The notes under the pieces were generated by a model. The model was not told the DNA's origin and searched no databases. It saw only the letters and a list, made by a program, of their open reading frames with translations. 64,000 bases of DNA from positions 496,001 through 560,000 of the forward strand of contig MBPM02000052.1 in the NCBI GenBank assembly GCA_001695595.3, given 5' to 3'. Origin of the DNA: Plasmopara viticola (lineage: Eukaryota > Oomycota > Peronosporomycetes > Peronosporales > Peronosporaceae). Position numbers and translations under genes: made by a program. Below, one piece after another: positions 55,906 through 64,000 of the stretch; the first letter of the stretch is position 1, and each line of letters opens with the position of its first letter.

Positions 55906-56580
55906 AAATCGCTAGCTTCATCGATGTATACATAACTTAAAGGATGCAGGTAGCCTTCATTATTGAAGTGCCTCTTTCCGGACAAATCAAGGTACCAATG
56001 GCATATGGGGAAGCCTTTTGCTCGCAAAGGTGCAGGCAATATATTTATGGATTAATGGAAGCTGATAGCCTACACTTTTAAGGCGTCTCGATACTCTAAA
56101 GGCCTGAGGGTAAACCTTGCCCTCTAAAGATGCAGTCAGTAACGATAAATGGGGTGTTTTTAAACTCTATCGCAAAGGAGCACGTAGTCCAAAACAATTG
56201 TTCAACGAAGTCTAGCCGTGAGTAGACTTGCCCCTTCGGATCACCGTAGCATTGCACTTCCTCCGCGCGAATAGTGGTGTTCACAGACTTAAGATATTAA
56301 GGCCAGTCTTTAAACGCTAGAGCGGCTTCGATGAGAGCAATTGCTGTCACTCTAGGTGCAATAAACAAGCACTTAGTCTTTGACGATCTTGAATCGAGCC
56401 AATGAAGAAAGTAACCGGCTCGCCCGAATGCTTTGAAGGGTCATCGATAGATTTCACGGTCAGCCAGTGGTGGTGGGACGCCCCGTTTCCTCGTGATGAG
56501 TGTGTATTTGGTGCAAGCCATTTCCTGATAGCTTGACAGGATCTGGAAAACATAACATTGATGGTCTGCTTGCTGCACAC
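55905..56580 (-). pseudogene. S-module relic, minus strand (unit 2)
   Basis: Minus-strand pieces: SCQAIRKWLAPNTHSSRG, KSIDDPSKHSGEPVTFFIGS, and a separate 62-codon frame (56284-56096) with IRAEEVQCYGDPKGQVYSRL. Stops and shifts divide them. Confidence 0.45.
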
Positions 56581-56904
56581 TCATGTGTTCGATAGCTCAC
56601 AATAGCTTATATAAAGAGGTATGGAAGAGACCGTAGTTGCAAGACTGGTTTGATTATCGTGCCATTTAATACAACATTCAGCAGCGATTATTCTGGCTAA
56701 CCGGTAACTCCTTTTTGTGTTGACCGTCTCGATAGATTGCCAACTCCATGCAACTTTACAAAAAATCGCAGCTTAACCAAGCAAAATATTTGTTTAAGGC
56801 AAATCAACCTAAGTCTTGGTCAAATAATTGAGTGTTTAATTAATTCTGTACGGTATAGTTATTTTACGAGAAAGAGTCTGCGGCATTCTATGAACGTGTC
56901 ATGT

Positions 56905-57640
56905 GCACCCAAATATTAAAAAATCGAAACTGCCTTCGTAGCCATTTCTACCTCCAATCTTTATGAGCTTGAATCTCACATGAGACTCTTCCGTCCGGGC
57001 ACCGGAGTCTGTAGCTACTAAACCCTCAATTTTAGACTTTTTCGTAGGACTTAAAAACGTGGCAGTTGGGAGTCCTGCAGCCTTTGGCCGTCTTCTCAGG
57101 CTCACTATAGCCAGCAAGTTTATCGAGCAGTCTTAAAGTGCTTGTTCGACAGTTGTGGAGGTGAGATTATTGATTTTTAAATCTGTGCAAAGTAGACAAC
57201 CTTATCCCGTGGACGGAACATCAATTACAAGAAGTACTAGGTACGGTTGCTCGTTGCACAAAGAGGTTTGGAAAAGGATATTTGACCTTTTTGTGAGTGA
57301 CCGTTCATCATTCCTGATCTCAAGAAAATCGACATGTACAGTGCATTTGAATGTAAAACGAATTTATCATTGTCTTATTTGTAATTCTTTATATGCACTA
57401 ATGCCAGCTCAGTAGTCTACGCATACATTATGTATTTTTTTTTGATACTTGTCAAATTGTTTCAGTAGGCAAAGCTGCTTAAGTTCGGATAGAACAAAAG
57501 CTACTTTTCTATTTCAATCCTAGCCCAGATTTTATCACAATAGTTCAACTTCATTAAACGGTCGATTGCACAGTCCACAATTCTCCGTTTGCTCTGGCTG
57601 TCCATCCCACAAAAAATTGTCGGTGCTGCAATTCCAGTAT
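56905..57640 (-). pseudogene. Q-module relic, minus strand (unit 2)
   Basis: The frame at 57117-56899 ends with TDSGARTEESHVRFKLIKIGGRNGYEG, matching 50480-50259. Upstream near 57560-57600 the minus strand reads SKRRIVDCAIDRLMKLNYCDK, parallel to 42.0 kb. The middle is broken. Confidence 0.45.
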
Positions 57641-57780
57641 GACCTACAACCCGCCTTTAGAAGTGAAGTCTACCAAAGCGACCCTAGATGTACGTCGGTA
57701 CACATTTGTCGGCCTAAGTCCGATTTGAGCTTCCATTTGGTAAGATTAAATACTAAGCAATTCAGTGAGTGATGAAACAG

Positions 57781-58099
57781 GTGGTTGGGGTGACGCTCTC
57801 CTTCCAAGCGCGGGGGCTTAATGCTCGCGCGCTTCGGGCAGGTGCTCTCGGGCATCTGCAGGTCTCTAACGAGTCTCACCCTCGACGCGACGGTCTCCAG
57901 CACCAGGCCACCTGGGCTCCTACCAAGTCAGAACTAAAAAAAAATGGAAGACCCTCACGACTTCGGCGCTGGATGCACTGCCCGCCGAACGAGACCCGAC
58001 GTATGCGGACACCACTGTATGCCGTGGACTAGCCAGACTGAGCCTAGCCGTGCATAGCTTGGCAACGCGATAACGTAATACAATACAATACAATACAAT
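57781..58099 (+). mobile_element. short LINE-derived element, copy 9 (5' truncated)
   Basis: Starts at GGTTGGGGTGACG, lacking CGGAAAA. It ends in (AATAC)n followed by AATTGTGGTAG. No clean target-site duplication. Compared with units 1 and 2, about 85-100 bp of A-flank between GTGATGAAA and GTGGTAGAA is missing around it, so insertion and deletion coincide. Confidence 0.88.
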
Positions 58100-59647
58100 T
58101 GTGGTAGAATATCCGACAAAAAAAATACACTTAATATATCCACAGATTTGTTTGCAGCTGATGTAACTATCTTTTATATGCTTATAAAGCTCATTTTCAT
58201 GTTGCCTCGAGCTTGTATTAACATTCAAAAAGGATTTGAAGATTCAAGGCTACTGCAACGTTCGTGCTTACGCCTCTGTGACGTCAAGACTGCAGTTTGA
58301 CACTATCATGTGGCTATCCACAGAGCGTTAAAGCGATTCAAAGCGATACAAGATAGCGTGCACTCAAGATACTTGCCCATTTAATGCACAGTTTTCATAT
58401 ATGTCAACATTTTAGCCTCTTGCAACTTATTTTCACAAACTCGTTCAATATCAGGCGTTGATTCATCAATCAGAGGCGCTCACCAACACTGGAGGGCCTG
58501 CCAATTGGCTACGCAAAGTTCAGCACATGGTATATGTCCACAGACGAAGTGATCTAGCCAAGTGGATGGGGACGAAAGTCAGTGGGTTCAGCTTATATAC
58601 ATAACTTGTGCTCTAGTCATTTCAAAACAAAATAGAACGAATAATCGCGCCTAAAAAGTGCTGTGCGTGAATTGGCGAGGGTGTGCACAACGAAGTCACT
58701 CAACACATTTTCCAACCGAATTACCGAGGAAATTCGGCGAGCGCTTGAATGACTGACCGAAATTGGTGAAGTGGAATGGTCGTGTTCGTGCAGTTCATGT
58801 CACATTGACGTCGTATAACGTGGAATTAAATAAAGGGTAAAGACAAAGCGCGAGAAAGCTTCTCGTCCTTTGTCGGTAAGACATTAAACGATATGTGTCG
58901 GCAAGCAAAGAGTTCGTTTAGTATGATTGCCAACAACGAATTTACCTCTTTCGTCCAGCAAGTAAATGAGGACGGCTTGGAGCCCATTCGATGACGTGTT
59001 AATGATGGGATATGCTGCAAATGTATTAATTGAGAGAGCGGTATTACATCTTGTTGGTGTGCCAAGTAAAATTTCCTTACAACTGTTTAATTAATTGGTC
59101 AGTTTCATGCAATGACCATGAAGAAATGAAATCTACGCACTTTATTGCCTACGGTACGGCAAACAGCCAGTAAGTGTTTTGACTAACATGTATAGCGTTT
59201 CCATTTGCACTGGCACGCAGCGCTAGACTTGGACTTGATTTACACCGCCAATTGTTCGACTCGGTCTTGTCGAAGGATTGTGCGGTGCACCACCTCTCTC
59301 TTGGAGTAGAAGAAAAACAAAGAGAAGTCGAGAAAGAGAGTCTCAAGGTGCCACATTGCTTGTTAAAGTAATCAAAAAGAACAATTGCATTTGTGTTTTA
59401 TGCGGTGAAAGTGATGAAAGTCGTCGCAAGTGCCCTAAGACAGCTCGGATGCAGCAGCCCTGATAACTAAGTGTTTGACAGTGGCTCGAAGTCGTTTGTA
59501 ATGATTAAACTGAGACCTTGTGTGATCTGTTCATTTCAATACATTGCTTTATGGTGATGCAAATTTTGACTGTATCTAACTTTAATTTACTATTAAGGCG
59601 CGCTCTTTTATTTATTAAAAAAGACGTTTTTTTAATAAACCCTGCAT
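58100..59647. other. A-type flank, unit 3
   Basis: No supported gene. It parallels 43800-45630 and 51220-52760. A 61-codon frame ending at 59463 contains CVLCGESDESRRKC. Confidence 0.45.
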
Positions 59648-59980
59648 AAAAGCAGGAAATTTTCGGAAAGGGTTGGGGTGACGCCCTCCTTCCAAGCGCG
59701 GGGGCTAAATGCTCGCGCGCTTCGGGCAGGTGCTCTCGGGCATCTGCAGGGCTCTAACGAGTCTCACCCTCGACGCGACGGTCTCCAGCACCACGGCCCC
59801 ACCTGGGCTCTTTTGGAAGACCCTCACGACCTCGGTGCTGGCTGCACTGCCCGCCGAACGAGACCCGACCCGACGTATGCGGACACCACTTTATGCCGTG
59901 GACTAGCCAGACTGAGCCTAGCACGTGCATAACTTGGCAACGCGATAACGTAATACAATACAATACAATACAAAAGCAGG
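59648..59980 (+). mobile_element. short LINE-derived element, copy 10
   Basis: Element 59657-59971 between AAAAGCAGG at 59648-59656 and 59972-59980. Units 1 and 2 show the uninterrupted flank (for example GCATAAAAGCAAGAAAG near 52855). The middle is slightly shortened (GGGCTCTTTTGGAAGACC), so the 23-bp RT piece is largely lost. Confidence 0.9.
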
Positions 59981-60055
59981 CAAATGTAGGTTCTTCACAA
60001 ATCACTTTAATACAATTCGGAAATTTTCGTCATGCCACTTCACGCCGAAAACCAT

Positions 60056-61681
60056 TTATGGCGCGGCTGGAGTTTTGTAGGTGCTTTTGTCATATATGCC
60101 ACCCAGACTCAGTTCCGTATCGATGTCTCTGAGCGTCAATGCAGTTGATGGGGGCGTCAATGCAGTGGATGGGGGCGTCAATGCAGTGGAGGGGGGCGTC
60201 AATGCAGTAAATGGGGGCGTCAATGCAGTGGAGGGGGGCGTCAATGCAGTGGATGGGGGCGCCAGCGAGTGTGAATTGTGCACATTCGGGTGCTGATACG
60301 GGGCAAAACCACTGGTTGGACTGCCAAGGCTGAGTCTCGAATTTGAAGTCATAGAGGAGTGGTCGCCTGGTTTATATGGGACAAAAATACGGCTTGGGCC
60401 ACCTGGCTTATATGGGACAAAAGTACGGCTTGGACCGCCAAAGCTGAAGCTTGATCTTATGGCAGAGGCGGAGTGGTCGCCTGAGGCCGTCAATGTCGTC
60501 ACAAGCGGCATAACCGACTTTAAATTCTGCATCTTTGATTGCTTGGCTGGACGACTGGTTGTGTCGACGTTGCCATCAAAAGTACGCTTTGATTTTTGCG
60601 TAACGACGGCGCGATCGCTTCTGGACGTCGATGCCCCATTAAGTGGCTCAGACGGATGCGAACTTTGCACTTTTGAATGCGCACGTAGAGCCAAAGCACT
60701 GCTTGTGCCTGTGTTGCCAGCCGGATTGAACTTTAGGTTCAATTGCGCACCAAATCTATCGAGCCGATTTCGGTTGAAAATGTTGTACATCCGCACCCAT
60801 CTCTGATAATGCAAATTGAGCAAGTAGTTGAGCACGCCGAACCTTACGGATTCCGGCGAATTTTTCCACTGCTTCCACAATTCCTCGTTACCTTTCAAAC
60901 GCTGCATCGCCAAGAGCACATGCCGCTGCGCTTGGTAAACAAGATCTTTCTTGCGTTTATGTTTGGGATTTTTCTTGTTCCATCCCATCATGCTCCAAAG
61001 ATGCGACGTCTCCTCATATGTTGGGTTTACATTGTCGCCGCAGAGGTTGGCAAACACTGTGCGAATTCGCTCGATGTTCTTTTCGTGCTTGACAGACACT
61101 TCCATTGGCCTCATGCCGTAAAAGCTGACTTTCCACTCTTTTAAGCCGTAGATCAGATTGCCAGATATATCACGAGAAGCATCGCCAGTTCTGACGTCCT
61201 TACCAGATGGCGTCCAATGTTTCTGCAATGCTTTGCCTGCGGCTTCCGTGGCCACTCTCAACGCATCATACTTTTTAGATTTTTCCATCTCCTCTCTAGC
61301 CTCTGTAGCATATAGCAGCTCCTTCACCACCTCAGGTCGTGGTTGCGCATTACTTGCAGGATCTGCAGCGGGTGGCGTCTTCTTCTTAGCCTTTGCAGCG
61401 CGTGGCTTCACTTTAATTATCTCTGCAACACGTGGCAACTTTTCGACACCCTCATTTATCATGCTCGCTAAAACAGAATAGATAGAGCGTTCTTCATTCG
61501 CCAAGTCGTCGTGATCGTTCCGGATACCTCGAAGAAATCGATTCGGCAGCGGCTTCGCGACAGCATTACTGGCTGCTATGGCGTCGTGATCGAAGGTTTG
61601 GAGCGAATGGCCAGATTCGGCAGCTACCTGGCTGCTGGTCACGATGAAAAGGGCAGTTAAGACGGAATACGCACCACACAT
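60056..61681 (-). CDS. secreted RxLR effector (RFLR/EER) with TPPSTAL repeats
   Basis: 541 residues from the ATG at 61679-61681. An upstream in-frame start at 61777 would hide the leader. Signal peptide MCGAYSVLTALFIVTSSQ, canonical RFLR (48-51) and EER (63-65), a Lys-rich segment, the core (KHWTPSG, SHLWSMMGW, NYLLNLHYQRWVRMYN), a TQKSKRTFDGN basic motif, PSRTFVPYKPG and PSRIFVPYKPG repeats, six PPSTALT heptads, and the complete ending LSLGGIYDKSTY. This is the least damaged member and the best reference for the family. It is head to head with the relic at 61862. Confidence 0.93.
   Translation of the reverse strand: MCGAYSVLTALFIVTSSQVAAESGHSLQTFDHDAIAASNAVAKPLPNRFLRGIRNDHDDLANEERSIYSVLASMINEGVEKLPRVAEIIKVKPRAAKAKKKTPPAADPASNAQPRPEVVKELLYATEAREEMEKSKKYDALRVATEAAGKALQKHWTPSGKDVRTGDASRDISGNLIYGLKEWKVSFYGMRPMEVSVKHEKNIERIRTVFANLCGDNVNPTYEETSHLWSMMGWNKKNPKHKRKKDLVYQAQRHVLLAMQRLKGNEELWKQWKNSPESVRFGVLNYLLNLHYQRWVRMYNIFNRNRLDRFGAQLNLKFNPAGNTGTSSALALRAHSKVQSSHPSEPLNGASTSRSDRAVVTQKSKRTFDGNVDTTSRPAKQSKMQNLKSVMPLVTTLTASGDHSASAIRSSFSFGGPSRTFVPYKPGGPSRIFVPYKPGDHSSMTSNSRLSLGSPTSGFAPYQHPNVHNSHSLAPPSTALTPPSTALTPPFTALTPPSTALTPPSTALTPPSTALTLRDIDTELSLGGIYDKSTYKTPAAP
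60135..60260 (-). repeat. 21-bp minisatellite, six units
   Basis: GTCAATGCAGTGGATGGGGGC repeats six times in tandem (126 bp) with few differences, coding PPSTALT heptads on the minus strand. Other family members have one unit. The unit length keeps the frame. Confidence 0.95.
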
Positions 61682-61861
61682 GGTAAGAGGGAGAATCACT
61701 AGGGTATTTTGTGCCCGTCCGAATAATTTCCAACCAGTCAAATTAAACTGGTGATATCGTACCGATACATATGTCAACCATTCAGTAGCCTAGGACTTAC
61801 TATTATTTAGACATACTACAGAATATAATTCATACGGTAAATTATGAGATACTCCTCCTCA

Positions 61862-62408
61862 GATCGAGCGAGTTCATGAAACCTCTGCGACGTGATCGTA
61901 AAACCTACACTCCAAGGAATGTCTAATCTATGGGGCATGTGACATTAAAGGGCAAGCCAATTTCGTTGCATAAGCGCTCAAAATGCAGACTTCGTTTCCG
62001 TCTGAGCCACTTAATGCGGCATCGACGTCCAAGGGTGATTGCTCTGTCCTCACTAAAAGATCAAAGCGTAATTTCGATGGCAACAGCAACGTATCCAGCC
62101 GTTCATCTGAGCAATCGAAGTTGCAAAGTTCAGCGTCGTTTATGCCACTTTTGACGAAATCGACAACCTTTGTCGATTACTTTGTATCTGCTAAAAGATC
62201 AAGGCCCAGCTTCGGCGGTGTAAACGACCACTCCTAAAAATTCGAGACTCAGCCTTGGCAGTCCAAGCCGTGCTTTTGTCTCGTATCAGCACCCAAATGT
62301 GCACAGTTCACGGTCGTTGGCGCCCCCATGCCCAAAGACATTGACACGGAACTGATCCTTGGTGACATCTATAGCAAAAGCACTTACAACGCTCCATCTG
62401 TGCCGTAG
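61862..62408 (+). pseudogene. RxLR effector relic (unit 3), tail half
   Basis: Begins with a scrap of GAGCGAGTTCATGAA and CTCTGCGACG, then keeps SEPLNAASTSKGDCSVLTKRSKRNFDGN in a 61983-62237 frame, SAKRSRPSFGG, and out of frame DTELILGDIYSKSTYNAPSVP to the stop near 62408. Most of the core and all of the N-terminus are missing. Confidence 0.8.
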
Positions 62409-63240
62409 AGGGTTTTAGTTCAGGTGGCATGAGATCGTTCCTTATGCGGAGGGTTAGCTTTTAAGTGATTTATATAGAACGTATATACATTCCCGTTTTT
62501 ATTTGATAACTTATGCTAGTTCTGGACAAGATTTGGTTTTGTAGTCCATTTATTAAGACTGGTTTTTACATGTCTTTCCGTTGCACTAACACGGGGCCAG
62601 ATTAGACGTTGTGATTTTCTTCATGACTGACCTTCTAATGTCCACACGATTAGTATGAGAGATACGATCGTTCATTTCCAAATGCGCCGGGTTCAACAAC
62701 ATCTAGAAAAAAATAGAGAGAGCGCCGTAAGCTCTCTTCTAATCGAGTTAATCGACAACGATGAGGCCATCGCGTACATTCGATGGATAATAGGCAAATA
62801 ACGCAGGTTTTTTTTACCAAAACGAGCCCTTGCTGGCAACCTTTAAGCTCACTAATAGTCTTAACATCTACGAAGTATTAAGTTGAATTTGTTAGTGTGC
62901 AATACTGCATAGCTGTTAGCTTCGTCCCTATTTTTGAATCATAATTTAGCATTCTTTTCTAGTGGACAACTGCTTATTTAAGATTTTCTTAAAAAAAGGT
63001 TGTCAATTGTTGTTACAATAGGCGTTCAATGTGACTGCGTGCGTTACGAGCGTCTTTTGATGGATGTTTGCTTCAGGAACGCATAGTACACCACAGCCTA
63101 TCCTTCTCAATCTGCAGACAAATAAGGAAGCGATTGGGTAAGACAGGCAACGTGTGATCTCAAAGTTTGCCGAAAGGAAAAAGTTCCTATCGGAAAACTT
63201 TGAGGTCTGCTAACGCACACGCCTTCCTTCCCGCCTAAAA
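62409..63240. other. type-B flank, unit 3, with long hairpin
   Basis: No gene. An inverted repeat at about 63158-63205 (TCTCAAAGTTTGCCGAAAGGAA against TTCCTATCGGAAAACTTTGAGG) lies inside shorter arms CGTGTG and CGCACACG. The hairpin is shorter in unit 2 and nearly gone in unit 1. Confidence 0.5.
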
Positions 63241-64000
63241 AGGCGCTAGCTTCATCAGTGTATACATGAATTAACGAATGCAGCTAGCCTCCATTACTGG
63301 AGTGCCTCTTTCCGGACAAATCAAGGTACCAATCGCTGTAATATGCTTGTGCTGTTCAATGCAAATGCAGTAGAGAATTACCGTTCCTTATGCCCATTTC
63401 TCCAGAGCGACTAGTAGGAAGCGGCGGATCGCTGCGACTCATGCCACGAGTCGGTTCGCGTAGACCGAGGCTGGCGGTCCAAGGTAGCCATGTCTGGAAT
63501 ACTGGTATCTGCCCACATCTGTCCACAATCGCCTATGGGTAAGTCTTTAGCTCCCAAACGTGCAGGCAATGTATCTACGGATTAATGGACGTTGATAGTC
63601 TCCATTTTGAAGGTGACTCGATACATCAATGGCCTGATGGTAAGCCTCTCGCTTTAAAGGTGCAGGCAGTAACGATAAAAGAGGTGTACCAGAACTCTTT
63701 TGCAAAGGAGCAGGTGGTCCAAATAGCTCCAACAATCTCTTTGAAACACGATTATCGTTTAGCCGCGGATAGACTTTCCCCTTCGGATCACCATAACATT
63801 GCAGTGAGTAGTGGCGTTCACAGACTCAAAGAATTAAGGCCAGTCTCTAAACACTAAAGCGGCTTCGACGAGAGCAATTGCTGCCGCTGTAGATGCAATA
63901 AGCAAGCACATGGTCTCTGACGAGCCAACGAAGAATACTATTGGCTCGCACGAATGCTTAAAAGGGTCACCGATAGAATCCACGGCCGGCCAGTGGTGGT
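63240..64000 (-). pseudogene. S-module relic, minus strand (unit 3), runs off the window
   Basis: Minus-strand pieces near 63900 read VDSIGDPFKHSCEPIVFFVGS, then MCLLIASTAAAIALVEAALV (signal-peptide-like) and, after a stop, HCN-VMV; QCYGDPKGKVYPRL is one frame away. A frame at 63735-63547 ends SSHLQNGDYQRPLIRRYIACTFGS. An inserted 189-bp block (63337-63525) interrupts it. The module continues beyond 64000. Confidence 0.45.
63330..63532. mobile_element. 189-bp insertion with 7-bp duplication, unknown element
   Basis: CAATCGC occurs at 63330-63336 and 63526-63532. The block between is visibly more GC-rich than its surroundings. The unit 2 equivalent (about 55995, GGTACCAATGGCATATGGGG) lacks it. 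No terminal repeats, tail or coding motif were recognised. Confidence 0.55.

Noticed and set aside
59278..59463. Zinc-finger transposase end (CVLCGESDESRRKC)
   Set aside because: Only four cysteines or fewer and no longer homology; the other two flank copies do not keep the frame.
61682..61777. Longer N-terminus of the last effector
   Set aside because: The leader at 61681 matches all paralogues; the upstream codons fall in the shared promoter region.
24000..64000. CRISPR array from the many short repeats
   Set aside because: The repeats are dispersed LINE derivatives and in-frame minisatellites of a eukaryote; there are no evenly spaced unique spacers.

Overview
The window looks like nuclear DNA of an oomycete, most probably a downy mildew close to Plasmopara viticola (grapevine). 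The evidence is a cluster of intronless genes for secreted proteins with a signal peptide that starts MRGAYYV/MCGAYSV, then an RxLR-type motif near residue 48 and a dEER motif near residue 63. This is the layout of RxLR host-translocated effectors. I recall that leader type from P. viticola effectors but ran no search. No housekeeping gene is visible.

Six effector genes have long open frames: 5027-6688 (+), 14966-16888 (-), 24966-26393 (+), 37715-39121 (+), 46997-48484 (-) and 60056-61681 (-). A seventh, 52950-54775 (-), is broken by a tRNA-derived SINE and a CA-repeat frameshift. Five more are decayed relics: 22099-22890, 31925-32745, 48700-49386, 54950-55275 and 61862-62408, all (+). All belong to one paralogous family: leader, RxLR/EER, Lys/Ala-rich stretch, a helical core of about 150 residues rich in Trp and Tyr, a basic nuclear-localisation-like motif, and a repetitive Ser/Pro/Gly tail that ends in a conserved LSLGGIYDKST peptide.

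The rest is a worn mosaic of duplications. Two unidentified decayed modules, here called Q (contains a TDSGARTEES-like segment) and S (contains a QCYGDPKGKVYPRL-like segment), recur with the effectors, usually in the order Q-S-effector on the same strand. About 18.2-30.1 kb and 30.1-43.2 kb are a tandem duplication. About 43.6-51.0, 51.0-57.6 and 57.6-64.0 kb are three tandem copies of a unit made of a minus-strand effector head to head with a plus-strand effector relic, followed by S/Q relics. The first 4.5 kb is an older, diverged relative of about 10.2-14.4 kb.

Mobile DNA is inserted on top. Ten short elements of about 320 bp and one of 1.1 kb share ends and a pentanucleotide tail. The 1.1 kb copy (45648-46763) carries parts of an APE endonuclease and a reverse transcriptase, so the short ones are internally deleted LINE derivatives. 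Several have clean target-site duplications, and some have an empty site in the other duplicate. A 2.2 kb pogo-like DNA transposon (18754-20947) with TA duplications carries a broken transposase. One tRNA-derived SINE lies at 54097-54420. A degenerate fragment of the 3' part of 25S/28S rRNA (about 44654-45172, minus strand) sits inside the array.

The pattern fits a birth-and-death effector locus: effectors are repeatedly copied and mostly kept open, while their neighbours decay in every copy.
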